Shown: positions 6,733 to 15,018 of the stretch, in pieces | Numbering within the stretch: position 1 is the first letter of the stretch | Layout: every line of letters begins with the position of its first letter | Source of the DNA: Corallincola sp. | GTDB taxonomy: Bacteria; Pseudomonadota; Gammaproteobacteria; Enterobacterales; Neiellaceae | Direction: 5' to 3' | NCBI GenBank assembly: GCA_017998495.1 | Contig: JAGOCY010000003.1 | Location: forward strand, 1 to 15,836 | DNA: 15,836 nt | Made by a program: the position numbers and the translations under genes | The notes under the pieces: model-generated | What the model saw: the letters and a program-made list of their open reading frames with translations, nothing else | Told to the model about the DNA's origin: nothing | Database searches by the model: none

Positions 6733-8478
6733 ATGGCCAAGCAACTTGTCACCGATATCGTTATTAACCTCGCTGGCAACTTGGCCGCCAAATCACGGCA
6801 ATACGGCCAGAGCATGAGCCAGTTTGCTGCCAGCAATCAGCGCGCCATGGGCTTGGTGCGCATGTCTACCGATGCCGCATCCCGCGGCATCGACTCCCTG
6901 GGCAATCGTTACGTCGCATTGGGTACCGCCATGGTCGGCGGTGCCGCCGTTCGTGGCTATGCCCAGCTCGACCGCCGTATCTCCCGCATCGCTATCGCCG
7001 CCGACATCAGCCGCGACAAGGCCAAGGAGTTGAAGGACGAGATCAACGCCGTCAGCAACACCAAAGGTATTCGCATTGACCCCAACGAGGCGACATCCGC
7101 CGTCGAAGAGATCCTGACCAAGACCGGCGATCTGGCCTACGCCATCGAGAACCTGCCCAATATCGCCGCCGTTATTCAGGCGACCGGAGCAAGTGGCCTT
7201 GAGGTCGGCGGTATCTTCACCGAGTTCAAGAAGCTGGCCATCGATTCCAGCGAAGCGGCGATGAAAGCGATCGATACCCTCAACATGCAAGGTAAGCAGG
7301 GCGCCTTTACCCTGGCCAACATGGCCAAAGAGGGCCCCAAGATTTTCGCAGCCTATGCGGCCACCGGCCGAGAGGGGGCCAGCGCTGTGACTGAGCTTGG
7401 CGCCGCGCTGCAGATCATCCGTCAAGGTGTCGGATCTGACGCTGAGGCGGTGACGGCCTTCGAATCCATCATCCGCGATATCACCCGCCCAGAGACCGTC
7501 AAGAAGCTCAAGCAGCTGGGCAATATCGACGTGTTCGACCCCGAGAAGCTCAAGCAGGGCAAAGAGGTGATGCGCAGCCTGCCGGTGCTGATTGAAGAGA
7601 TTGTCACCAAGTCTGGCGGCCTCTCCAGCAATCTCTCCATGCTCAACCTGACCGATGAAGCCAAGCGGGCGTTAAAGCCGGTGATCGCCGAGTACGTCCA
7701 GACCGGTGACGTCAAGGCGTTTGACAAGTTCCTCAAGCTCTCCGGCGATGGCAGTACCACCCTGAACGATGCCTCCGTGGCCGCCAGCGACTTTGCCGCC
7801 AGCCTGCAGCTGGTCAGCAACAGCTGGAATCAGTTTGCCAACCAGCAGCTTGCCGCGCCTATTGCCGAACTGGCCGATGCCATCAACAGCCTGGAACCGG
7901 ATGCGGTGCAGAACTGGCTTGAGACTGGCAAGAATATCGCCCTTGTTGTCGGTGGTCTGGTAGCCGTCAAGAAAGGGATCGACGCCATCAAATGGACAAA
8001 AGGCGTGTGGGATGCAGCCAAACCAAGCAAGGGCGGCGCAGGTGGCATTGGTGGTGCCATGGCCGATCTGGGCGCAACGCCGGTATATGTGGTCAATATG
8101 CCTGGTGGTGGCATGGGCGGGATGGGCGGCAGTGCCGATCTCCCAGGGGGAGGTGGCGGCAGCAAGGGTGGTAAAGCCAAGTCGGCGTTCGCCAACGTGC
8201 TGGCAGGTACCATGCTCTATCCCGCTGTGGACTATGCCGCCGATTCCCTGTTCGGCGATACCAAGTTCGGCCAGTGGGCCAAGAGCACTACCCTCGGCGA
8301 TCTGGGTAGCGATGCCTGGAGCATGCTCAGCCGTGAAGGGGTGACACCGAAAAGCCGCGAGCAGGTGATGGGCTCCCTCGACATCAAGGTCAGCGATGAC
8401 CGTATCACAGTCCGTGCCCGCGATGCGGCCCCCGGCCTGCAAGTGCGCGTGGATAACGGCCCTTCACTGATGCCTTAA
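6733..8478 (+). CDS. Tail tape measure protein (Mu gp42 position)
   Basis: A 581-residue protein that sets tail length and fills the tube, exiting with the DNA. Residues 1-90 are helical; about 95-330 resemble the TP901-type tape-measure core (ISRDKAKELKDEINAVSNTK and following, with SGLEVGGIFTEFKKLAID). A hydrophobic segment, NIALVVGGLVAV, lies near residue 400, and a Gly-rich linker (MPGGGMGGMGG and GGGGGSKGG) spans about 430-480 before a short C-terminal domain. Using the rough family rule of about 0.15 nm per residue, the tail would be near 85-90 nm, slightly shorter than Mu. The start ATG has AAAGGAAA upstream, within the end of the gp41' frame. Confidence 0.92.
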   Translation: MAKQLVTDIVINLAGNLAAKSRQYGQSMSQFAASNQRAMGLVRMSTDAASRGIDSLGNRYVALGTAMVGGAAVRGYAQLDRRISRIAIAADISRDKAKELKDEINAVSNTKGIRIDPNEATSAVEEILTKTGDLAYAIENLPNIAAVIQATGASGLEVGGIFTEFKKLAIDSSEAAMKAIDTLNMQGKQGAFTLANMAKEGPKIFAAYAATGREGASAVTELGAALQIIRQGVGSDAEAVTAFESIIRDITRPETVKKLKQLGNIDVFDPEKLKQGKEVMRSLPVLIEEIVTKSGGLSSNLSMLNLTDEAKRALKPVIAEYVQTGDVKAFDKFLKLSGDGSTTLNDASVAASDFAASLQLVSNSWNQFANQQLAAPIAELADAINSLEPDAVQNWLETGKNIALVVGGLVAVKKGIDAIKWTKGVWDAAKPSKGGAGGIGGAMADLGATPVYVVNMPGGGMGGMGGSADLPGGGGGSKGGKAKSAFANVLAGTMLYPAVDYAADSLFGDTKFGQWAKSTTLGDLGSDAWSMLSREGVTPKSREQVMGSLDIKVSDDRITVRARDAAPGLQVRVDNGPSLMP

Positions 8479-8489
8479 GGATGGTTTTA

Positions 8490-9896
8490 ATGAGCTTTGA
8501 AGATCGTTTGACCGCCTCGATCCGGGGCGTTGAATTCCTGCTGAATACCGTGGAAGGCAAAGGCGGTCGCCGTGCCATCCCCCGCGAATACCCGAAGCGT
8601 GAAAGCGGCTGGACCGAAGATAACGGCGCGGCGATCACCAACGAGCAGATCACCGGCAAGCTGGTTGGCAAAGACTATCTAACCCAGCTGCGCGCCCTGC
8701 TCAATGCCCTGAACCAACCCGGCACTGGCGAGATGATCCACCCGTGGTGGGGCGTGCGCACCGTGCAGGTCGGCGAAGTTAGCCATCGACTGGATAACGA
8801 AGAGGATGGCGTTGCCTATGTGACCTTCACCGTGTGGGAAGCGGGCAAGAACCTGTTCCCCTCGGCTGCCATCGATACCGCCGCCACCCTGGGCAATGCC
8901 GCCGCCGCTGCGCAGGGTGCCAGCGAGCAATCATTCCTCGATTCCTTCATCACCGGCATCGATAACATGGGCGTGATGGTAGATACCTTCCTCGACGATC
9001 TGGACGAGTTGACCCGTGGCCTGCCATCCCTGCCTGACCAGTTCCGCGAGTGGACAGATCGCCTGATGCGCACCAAGGATAGTGTCGGGGCGCTGCTGGC
9101 CTACCCGGGAGAACTGGCCCGCGAAGTGACCGGCATCGTGGAGGATGTCAAAGGCGTGGTGACTGACCCCATCCGCGCTTTGTCTGTTTATGATCAGGTG
9201 AGCCGCCGTTGGGAAGGGATGCGCGCCGAGCTGGCCATCACTGGCGGATTGCCGACCAGCATCAACAGCGACGTGACCACCGGCGTTGCCTCGTCGGTAC
9301 CGACCATCGACACCCCCACCGAGTTGAATACCGCGCTCGATAATGGCAAGGCCTTCACAGCGCTGATTGACCGCGCCACCGCCACCGCAGCGGCCAGTGC
9401 CATTGCCAGTGCGGATCTCGGTACCAACCGCGACTTTACCCCAGACCAGAACGGTCAGGTGACCATCGGACAGTCGCTGACCGGCGATCAGGTCAACAAC
9501 CAGATCAGCCGACCGGTCACCATGGATGGAGTAGTGGGGGCAGATCGCAACCTGCTGCTCACTGCTGACGATCTGGAGCAGCTGGCCAACTACTGGGCCA
9601 ACATATTGGCCGAGCTGGCCATGGATGCGGTAGAGGCCGAGCAGAGCGATGTGTGGCGCGCCCTGCGCGATCTGCGCCTTGCCCTGCTCAATGACAGCCG
9701 CGAACGGGGCGCCAAGCTGCCGCGCCGCCGTCAGATCACCCTGACCACCACCACAGCATCGGCGCTGCTGGCGTGGCAGCAGTATGGCAATGCCGAGTAC
9801 CGCGATCGGCTGGTGATGGGCAATAAGCTGCGCGATCCGGCGTTCATCACCCCGAGCACCACTATTCAGGTGATTGACGAGGTGACCAATGGCTGA
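8490..9896 (+). CDS. N: DNA circularisation protein / baseplate component (Mu gpN, gp43)
   Basis: The N-terminus, MSFEDRLTASIRGVEFLLNT, followed by an IPREYPKRESGWTEDNG segment, is the hallmark of the DNA-circularisation N-terminal domain of Mu gp43/N. The protein binds or forms the tail hub next to the tape measure and is also credited in Mu with holding the ends of the infecting DNA. Residues about 120-330 are Ala/Thr-rich and helical; the C-terminus carries a conserved Arg-rich REIGAKLPRRRQITL-like stretch (here RERGAKLPRRRQITL). The frame is also open from ATG 8481, but AAGGA at 8477-8481 is about 8 bases from ATG 8490, which gives the family N-terminus; the product is then 468 residues. 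It overlaps the next gene by 8 bases. Confidence 0.92.
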   Translation: MSFEDRLTASIRGVEFLLNTVEGKGGRRAIPREYPKRESGWTEDNGAAITNEQITGKLVGKDYLTQLRALLNALNQPGTGEMIHPWWGVRTVQVGEVSHRLDNEEDGVAYVTFTVWEAGKNLFPSAAIDTAATLGNAAAAAQGASEQSFLDSFITGIDNMGVMVDTFLDDLDELTRGLPSLPDQFREWTDRLMRTKDSVGALLAYPGELAREVTGIVEDVKGVVTDPIRALSVYDQVSRRWEGMRAELAITGGLPTSINSDVTTGVASSVPTIDTPTELNTALDNGKAFTALIDRATATAAASAIASADLGTNRDFTPDQNGQVTIGQSLTGDQVNNQISRPVTMDGVVGADRNLLLTADDLEQLANYWANILAELAMDAVEAEQSDVWRALRDLRLALLNDSRERGAKLPRRRQITLTTTTASALLAWQQYGNAEYRDRLVMGNKLRDPAFITPSTTIQVIDEVTNG

Positions 9897-10968
9897 ACCC
9901 ATCACCCTGCGCGTAGATGGTCAGCTCTATAGCGGCTGGCAGAAGGTGCGCGTCACCCGTAGCCTGCGAGATATAGCCGGTGATTTCGAGCTGACCCTGA
10001 CCCGCAAATGGGATGATGCCAAGGCGATGGCCATCCGCGAAGGCAGCGCCTGCACCGTGCATATCGGCAACGATCTAGTGTTGACCGGATACGTGGACGA
10101 CTTCACCCCCAGCTATGACGCCAAAGAGGTGAGCTGGGTGGTCAGCGGCCGCAGCAAGACCAGCGATCTGGTGGACTGTTCGGCCATCTACAAGAGTGGC
10201 CAATGGCAGAACGTCACCATCGACAAGGTGGCCCGCGATATCTGCAAGCCGTTTGGTATCGAGGTGGTGGTCGAATGCGATCTTGGCGCGGCCTTCCCCC
10301 GCGTGGCCATCGAACAGGGCGAGACCTGTTTCGAACTGCTCGACCGTTTGGCCAAGCAGCGTGCCGTGCTGCTCACTACTAACGAGAAAGGCCAGCTGGT
10401 GCTGACGCAGGCCAGCGAGCAGGAGATGGGTGCCAGTCTTATCCTTGGCAAGAACATTCTGGCCGCCCGTGGCAACTTCAGCATGCGCGATCGGGCATCA
10501 GAATGGATCGTCAAGGGAAGCAGCTACGGCGGCGGCGCGACGTGGGATAACACCCCAACCACCACCATCGGCGGCCAGAAGGCAACCATCAGCGATCCGG
10601 ATGTGCCGCGCTATCGCCCACGCATCATCATCGCTGAAGATGTCACCACCGTGGCCGGTGCCAGCAAGCGCGGCCAGTGGCAAAAACAGCGCAGCATCGG
10701 CCAAGGAACCCAGACCGAGATCACCGTCGCTGGCTGGCGCACTCAGGGGATGGAAGGCGACAGCGGCCCGCTCTGGCGCATTAACCGGATGTGCCCTGTG
10801 AGGGACGAGATCCAGGGGCTGGATGTCAACTGGCTTATCGTCTCGGTGACCTTGATGGAAGGCGACCAGGCAGGCCGCGAGGCCATCATCAATCTGACCC
10901 CACGTGAGGCGATGCTGATCCCCGCAGAAGTAACCAAGAAACAGACCAAAGAGGTGACCACATGGTAA
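9889..10968 (+). CDS. P: Baseplate hub protein (Mu gpP, gp44)
   Basis: A 359-residue homologue of Mu gp44, the trimeric hub related to T4 gp27. The opening ITLRVDGQLYSGWQKVRVTR, the segment VLTGYVDDFTPSYDAKEVSW and GRSKTSDLVDCSA (about 85-97) are typical. The middle carries the FELLDRLAKQRAVLLTTNEK segment of the family. The hub connects the tape measure and tube to the central spike. The start lies 8 bases inside the upstream gene, and its end overlaps the gp45 start by 7 bases, so expression is probably coupled along gp43-gp44-gp45. Confidence 0.94.
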   Translation: MAEPITLRVDGQLYSGWQKVRVTRSLRDIAGDFELTLTRKWDDAKAMAIREGSACTVHIGNDLVLTGYVDDFTPSYDAKEVSWVVSGRSKTSDLVDCSAIYKSGQWQNVTIDKVARDICKPFGIEVVVECDLGAAFPRVAIEQGETCFELLDRLAKQRAVLLTTNEKGQLVLTQASEQEMGASLILGKNILAARGNFSMRDRASEWIVKGSSYGGGATWDNTPTTTIGGQKATISDPDVPRYRPRIIIAEDVTTVAGASKRGQWQKQRSIGQGTQTEITVAGWRTQGMEGDSGPLWRINRMCPVRDEIQGLDVNWLIVSVTLMEGDQAGREAIINLTPREAMLIPAEVTKKQTKEVTTW

Positions 10969-11516
10969 GTATTCGTGATGTGCAGAAGCTGCTGGCCCCG
11001 CTGCAGCGCCGCCTGCGGCTGATTGCCGATCGCGCCATCGTTACCCTGGTCAATGACGCCCTGCAGCGCCAGAACCTGCAACTCAAGGTGCTGGCCGACG
11101 AAGGGGCTGATGATGTCGAGCGATTCCAGAACTACGGCCATGGATCTGTTCCACCAGTCGGGTCAGAAGCCATTGTTTTAAGTATCGGAGGTGCCCGTGC
11201 CGGACTGGTGGCGATTGCTGTTGAGCACAAGGATTATCGCCCGAAGGGCTTGGAGGATGGTGATAGTTATATGTACCATCTTGAGGGTCACATCATCATC
11301 TTGCGCAAGGATGGCGTAGCCGAAATCCGCGCGAAAAGCGTCAGTATCACCGCCGACGATAAAGTCACCATCATATCCCCTGATAACGAAATCAAAGGCC
11401 CACTGCATGTCACTGGGCAGATCACTTCCGATACGGATGTGAAGGCTTCGGCCATTTCGTTGACTGAACACATTCACAATCAATCAGGTGGGGGGCAGAC
11501 ATCCTCCCCCGTGTGA
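10962..11516 (+). CDS. Baseplate central spike protein (Mu gp45 family)
   Basis: A 184-residue membrane-piercing spike, close to the length of Mu gp45. The N-terminal OB-type part contains NYGHGSVPPVGSEAIVLSIG (about 52-71) and the conserved DYRPKGLEDGDSYMYH (about 90-105). The C-terminal part, with alternating VSITADDKVTI repeats, is a beta helix. The tip carries H-I-H at residues 170-172, the motif whose histidines hold an iron ion at the apex of Mu gp45 and P2 gpV trimers. The tail end, NQSGGGQTSSPV, is also typical. It sits between hub and gp46 genes, as in Mu. Composition shifts to slightly lower GC in the second half. Confidence 0.93.
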   Translation: MVSIRDVQKLLAPLQRRLRLIADRAIVTLVNDALQRQNLQLKVLADEGADDVERFQNYGHGSVPPVGSEAIVLSIGGARAGLVAIAVEHKDYRPKGLEDGDSYMYHLEGHIIILRKDGVAEIRAKSVSITADDKVTIISPDNEIKGPLHVTGQITSDTDVKASAISLTEHIHNQSGGGQTSSPV

Positions 11517-11522
11517 GGGGCG

Positions 11523-11975
11523 ATGACCACAGCCATCATTTGGAACAACGAAACCGGCCGAGGCGATATTGAAATCACCTCGGCCGGTTTGCGTCAGGAT
11601 GATGGCCTCGAAACCCTGGTGCTGCAGGTGCTGTTCACCGATGCCCGCGCCGATGACTCCGATGTGCTGCCAGACGGTACCGGCGACAAGCGCGGCTGGA
11701 TTGGCGACACCTTCTCCGATCAGCCTTGGGGCAGCAAGCTCTGGCTGCTTGACCGCGAAAAGCTCACCACCGACGTGCGCAACAAGGCCGTGACCTACGC
11801 ACAAACTGCCCTTGATGCCCATTTAAAGCCTGATTACGCCAGCAATATCGTAGTGACCGGCGCCATTCCCCAGTTTCAGATGCTGCAACTTAACATCGCC
11901 ATCACCCGCCCTGACGGAACCAACACCACCATGACCATCAACAAGCGGTGGGAGGCGCAAGCCAATGCCCTATAA
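11523..11975 (+). CDS. Baseplate wedge protein, GP46 family (T4 gp25-like)
   Basis: A 150-residue protein of the Mu gp46 family. It shows the typical DKRGWIGDTFSDQPWGSKLW stretch (residues about 56-75) followed by LLDREKLTTDVRNKAVTYAQ. The family is related in role to T4 gp25 / P2 W, a small wedge component that nucleates sheath assembly at the baseplate. It starts 6 bases after the spike gene stop with GAGGGG just upstream, and its last 11 bases overlap the gp47-like gene. Complete; no oddities. Confidence 0.92.
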   Translation: MTTAIIWNNETGRGDIEITSAGLRQDDGLETLVLQVLFTDARADDSDVLPDGTGDKRGWIGDTFSDQPWGSKLWLLDREKLTTDVRNKAVTYAQTALDAHLKPDYASNIVVTGAIPQFQMLQLNIAITRPDGTNTTMTINKRWEAQANAL

Positions 11976-13032
11976 CGTCCCCACCCTGCGCCAGATCACC
12001 GCCAGCGGCCTGCTCGATATCGAGTCAAGCCTTGGCGCCGTGCTGCCAAAGTTCGGCATCGAGCAGGCGCTTAATGCCGCCGTTTCCGCTGGCCAGCGCG
12101 ACCTCTACGATCACCAGATGTGGATCGTCCGTCAGATCATCCCTACCAGCGAATCGGATGACCAGACCATCATCGAAGTCGCCCAGTTCGAAGGGGTGAT
12201 CCGCAAGCAGGCCACCTATGCCGCTGGCCCTGCCACCTTGAGTGGCACCGTGCCAGCCCCTGTCGGTACCGTGCTGCAGCACAGCGACGGCCGTCAATAC
12301 ACCGTCACCAGCAGCGCCAGCCCGAGCGGCGGCGTTGTCGCCGTGCAGGTGCAAGCGGCAGAGGCAGGCGCAGCAGGAAACCTTGCTGCAGGCCAACCGC
12401 TGGCACTGGTAACTCCTGTTCCCGGGCTGCAATCCAACGGCGTCAGCGAAGACATCAGCGGCGGTGCCGATATCGAGCCAATAAACCAGCTGCTGGAACG
12501 CCTGCTGTTTCGCAAACGCAACCCGCCACTGGGTGGCGCTGTGCATGATTACGTGGCATGGATGCGTGAAGTGGCGGGCGTTACCCGCGCATGGTGCTTT
12601 GATGCGTGGCAGGGTGGCAGCACGGTCGGCATCGCATGGGTTTATGATGACCGGATCGACATCCTGCCAACCGTGACCGACAAAGAGAATATGCAGCAAT
12701 GGCTTTTCCGTCATCCTGATCCGGCGACGGGTGTGCTGGTTGGTCGCCCGGGTGGCATCGAGCCGGTTGATATCGGCCTGACGTTGAAAAACACACCGTT
12801 CACCATCACCCCGACCCCTGACAGTGCCGATATTCGCGCTGCCATTGTCGCTAACCTGAATGGCTATCAAAGCACGCTAGAACCCGGTCAAACCATGCTG
12901 CTGTCTCGCATTCGCACCGCCATTGGTTCGGCTGCTGGTGTTGGCAACTACACGCTGGATCTCTCGGCGGATGTGCCAGCTGCCAGCAACGAACTGAACG
13001 TGATCGGGGGCATTACATGGCCCACGCTGTAG
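11965..13032 (+). CDS. Baseplate wedge protein gp47 (baseplate J-like)
   Basis: A 355-residue baseplate J-like protein (Mu gp47, P2 J, T4 gp6 relatives). The opening MPYNVPTLRQITASGLLDIE, the AAGNLAAGQPLALVTPVPGL segment (about 133-152), SNGVSEDISGGADIEP (about 153-168) and the RKRNPPLGGAVHDYVAWMRE segment (about 178-197) are hallmark regions of this family. It builds the wedge ring around the hub, pairing with gp48. It begins 11 bases inside gp46 and ends 16 bases inside gp48, which indicates translational coupling through the three genes. Confidence 0.94.
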   Translation: MPYNVPTLRQITASGLLDIESSLGAVLPKFGIEQALNAAVSAGQRDLYDHQMWIVRQIIPTSESDDQTIIEVAQFEGVIRKQATYAAGPATLSGTVPAPVGTVLQHSDGRQYTVTSSASPSGGVVAVQVQAAEAGAAGNLAAGQPLALVTPVPGLQSNGVSEDISGGADIEPINQLLERLLFRKRNPPLGGAVHDYVAWMREVAGVTRAWCFDAWQGGSTVGIAWVYDDRIDILPTVTDKENMQQWLFRHPDPATGVLVGRPGGIEPVDIGLTLKNTPFTITPTPDSADIRAAIVANLNGYQSTLEPGQTMLLSRIRTAIGSAAGVGNYTLDLSADVPAASNELNVIGGITWPTL

Positions 13033-13598
13033 AGCAATGGCATGAAGTATTGCTGCAGCAGATGCCGCGTGGTCGCGCATGGCCACGTGATCCTGAGTCG
13101 AACACGTCAAAGTACGTGCTTGGCTTTGCCAAGCGTCTGGTCGATTGCGAGGTCAGCGCAGACCAGCTTTACCTTGAAATGCGGCCAGAAACCACCGTGC
13201 AGCTGCTGCCGGATTGGGAGGAGTATCTTGGCTTGCCTGAGTGCGCGGTGCAGAACCAGACATTCGAAAGCCGCCGCAATGCAGTGGTCGAGAAATACCA
13301 CCGCAAAGGCGGCCTGCAAACATGGCAGATCGAAGCGCTGGCGCTCGCCCTTGGCTTTACCGTCGAGGTGCGCGAGCACTTCCCCCACCACGTTCTTCGC
13401 CCGGTTACTTACCCCATCTGGCCAAACCGCTGGCGTTACACCCTCGAAGTGGTGGTATTCGGTCTGCCTGATGGCCGTTTTCGCGTGACCGACACCGTAA
13501 TTACCCCACTTAAAACCCAGACGGCCCTGCTGCTGGAATGCACTCTGTCCCGCTATAAGCTGGGCGGTTTTACTTATGAATATGTCTATGAGGTCTGA
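13017..13598 (+). CDS. Baseplate wedge protein gp48 (DUF2313, P2 I-like)
   Basis: A 193-residue protein of the Mu gp48 / DUF2313 type. It shows the family signature LLQQMPRGRAWPRDPES near residues 11-27 and LLPDWEEYLGLPECAV around 63-78, followed by FESRRNAVVEKYHRKGG. In Mu and P2 (gpI) this protein joins the baseplate wedge to the tail fibre. The start is set by a GGGGG-containing site before ATG 13017, inside the end of gp47. The tail-fibre gene starts 2 bases after its stop. Confidence 0.92.
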   Translation: MAHAVEQWHEVLLQQMPRGRAWPRDPESNTSKYVLGFAKRLVDCEVSADQLYLEMRPETTVQLLPDWEEYLGLPECAVQNQTFESRRNAVVEKYHRKGGLQTWQIEALALALGFTVEVREHFPHHVLRPVTYPIWPNRWRYTLEVVVFGLPDGRFRVTDTVITPLKTQTALLLECTLSRYKLGGFTYEYVYEV

Positions 13599-13600
13599 CT

Positions 13601-14296
13601 ATGTACTGGCTTGATAACAATACCGGTATCTCGACCGCGCCAACTATCCCGCCTGTTATTTCGGCAGCCAAACGCTATTTCACCAATGGTGGGGCTGGTG
13701 TTCAGCCGAGCACTCCGGAAGATTTCTGGTTCCACATGGTGCAGGAAGAGATGCTTGGCATTCTGACCTTGGCAGGTATTACCCCTGACAAGTCAGACCT
13801 GAATCAGGTGGCAAAAGCGATCCAGTCCATCGTGTTCAGTGCTTACCCTGTCGGAGCCCCGATCCCGTGGCCGACCGCTATTCCACCTACAGGCTTTCTG
13901 GCAATGATAGGCCAATCATTTAGCACAACGACATATCCAAAGCTTGCGCTTGCTTACCCTTCAGGAATTATCCCTGACTTGCGAGCCATGGTCATTAAGG
14001 GCTTTGATAGCGGCCGCGGTGTTGACCCATCAAGATCTATCCTTTCCTTTCAGCCTGGCTCACTTATTTATGGTGATGACGATTGGGCTGCTGGTGCAAT
14101 GACTCTAGCTGGGTTGAATGTTGGAAATAGATCGTGGTCAAGTTACGGTATAGCTAATCCCTCTAATTATCCGCAAGCTAGGGCTGGATCACTTACAACT
14201 ACAACTGTATCTGGGGGAGTCGCAGTCAATTTTAATGCCGCTGGGATAGCTCAGGTCGATAACGTCGCGTTTTATTACATTGTGAGGGCCGTATAA
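13601..14296 (+). CDS. Short tail fibre protein with tail-collar-like region
   Basis: A 231-residue fibre in the slot of Mu gene S, but under half the length of Mu S. The N-terminal part (MYWLDNNTGISTAPTIPP to about residue 80) should attach to the baseplate. A phage tail-collar-like region follows at about 83-150 (GAPIPWPTAIPPTGFLAMIG, IPDLRAMVIKGFDSGRG), then a Gly/Asn/Ser-rich receptor-facing end finishing VDNVAFYYIVRAV. From about residue 100 the DNA becomes clearly AT-richer than upstream, suggesting a swapped host-range module. The stop shares its last base with the next start (TAATG, 14294-14298). The receptor cannot be predicted. Confidence 0.88.
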   Translation: MYWLDNNTGISTAPTIPPVISAAKRYFTNGGAGVQPSTPEDFWFHMVQEEMLGILTLAGITPDKSDLNQVAKAIQSIVFSAYPVGAPIPWPTAIPPTGFLAMIGQSFSTTTYPKLALAYPSGIIPDLRAMVIKGFDSGRGVDPSRSILSFQPGSLIYGDDDWAAGAMTLAGLNVGNRSWSSYGIANPSNYPQARAGSLTTTTVSGGVAVNFNAAGIAQVDNVAFYYIVRAV

Positions 14297-14904
14297 TGAC
14301 TGAACCGCGTGTGGTTTGGGGCGAGGATGGTTTTGCCTTTATAAGTGGCTGGGCATTTGCTCATTGCATCAATCAATCAACAGGTGAGTTGCTCTACTCA
14401 CAAGATGTTTGGGTTGTTGTAGGTACTGGACTCCCGGCTGGCGCTTTTCTTGATCCTCCTCCTCAAGCTGAAGATGGAAAAGCTGTTGTTCGCCAAAATG
14501 GTGGGTGGGTTTTGGTTGACGATCTGCGTGGCACCACTGCTTATAACAAGCAGACCAAGCAATCTGAAGTAATCAGCGCGCTTGGCCCTTTACCTTCAGA
14601 ACTTACTTTTATTGCCCCAACATCTCAGTTTGACGTATGGAACGAAGAGTCTGATGCTTGGGTTAAAGACTCTCAAGCAGAGCAAGACTGGCTTACTCAG
14701 CAAGCTGTCTATCAACGCTCTGTATTGCTTGGTGTGGCAGGCAATGAGATCGCAGCTCTGCTTGATGCTCTTGACCCTGATGTCATATCCGATCCCGACG
14801 ACGCGGTTCAGGTTAAGCTGCTTGAATGGAAGCAGTACCGTGCAGCTCTCGCTGTCATCGACTGCACAACCCATCCCGTTCAGTGGCCTGTAAAGCCAGT
14901 TTAA
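14296..14904 (+). CDS. U: Tail fibre assembly chaperone (Mu gpU / Tfa-like)
   Basis: A 202-residue tail fibre assembly protein of the Tfa/U type. The mid region PPPQAEDGKAVVRQNGGWVL (about 53-72) and the following VDDLRGTTAYNKQTKQSEVI are the recognised core of the family. The C-terminal helix region around LLEWKQYRAALAVIDCTTHP, ending VQWPVKPV, is the classic Tfa ending. These proteins help the cognate fibre trimerise and may stay bound to its tip. The gene directly overlaps the fibre stop and shares its low GC, so fibre tip and chaperone probably move as a matched pair. It is the last prophage gene; no gin, com or mom follows. Confidence 0.93.
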   Translation: MTEPRVVWGEDGFAFISGWAFAHCINQSTGELLYSQDVWVVVGTGLPAGAFLDPPPQAEDGKAVVRQNGGWVLVDDLRGTTAYNKQTKQSEVISALGPLPSELTFIAPTSQFDVWNEESDAWVKDSQAEQDWLTQQAVYQRSVLLGVAGNEIAALLDALDPDVISDPDDAVQVKLLEWKQYRAALAVIDCTTHPVQWPVKPV

Positions 14905-14928
14905 AGGCAGTTCAATGTAACCATGCAC

Positions 14929-14948
14929 AAGGGGCCAATAGGCCCCTT
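14929..14948 (+). terminator. Intrinsic terminator of the late operon
   Basis: AAGGGGCC (14929-14936) pairs perfectly with GGCCCCTT (14941-14948) around an AATA loop and is followed by TGTTATCTCTTT. It begins 24 bases after the stop of the tail-fibre assembly gene and ends the late transcript just before the phage right end. The U-run is interrupted, but the stem is strong. Being nearly symmetric, it could also work weakly on the other strand. Confidence 0.8.
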
Positions 14949-14972
14949 TGTTATCTCTTTCCATCTAAATTC

Positions 14973-15012
14973 CTAGTGAATTGATCACTTGCCTCCGTGA
15001 TCAATTCACTAG
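14973..15012. repeat. Perfect 16-bp inverted repeat at phage right end
   Basis: CTAGTGAATTGATCAC (14973-14988) and GTGATCAATTCACTAG (14997-15012) are exact reverse complements separated by TTGCCTCC. They lie in the non-coding end of the prophage, between the terminator and the last end repeat, where Mu has transposase-binding sites. Binding by the phage transposase is inferred from position and repetition, not shown. Confidence 0.9.
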
Positions 15013-15018
15013 TACTCA

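Noticed and set aside
7672..8442. 256-codon minus-strand frame within the tape-measure gene
   Set aside because: Antisense shadow of the tape measure; His/Gly/Ala-rich translation with no domain and no sensible ribosome-binding site.
8931..9905. 324-codon open frame on the minus strand inside the gp43/N gene
   Set aside because: It is a mirror of a well-recognised plus-strand gene in GC-rich DNA. No recognisable domain, wrong strand for the operon, and low-complexity Gly/His/Gln-rich composition typical of antisense frames.
12025..12870. 281-codon minus-strand frame within the gp47-like gene
   Set aside because: Antisense shadow of a clearly homologous baseplate gene; translation has no recognisable family.
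14582..14893. 103-codon plus-strand frame inside the tail-fibre assembly gene
   Set aside because: Out-of-frame Leu/Ser-rich translation inside a well-supported Tfa-type gene; not a separate gene.
13601..14904. Invertible tail-fibre segment like the Mu G loop
   Set aside because: No inverted repeats flanking the fibre genes, no second oppositely oriented fibre end, and no invertase gene in the window.
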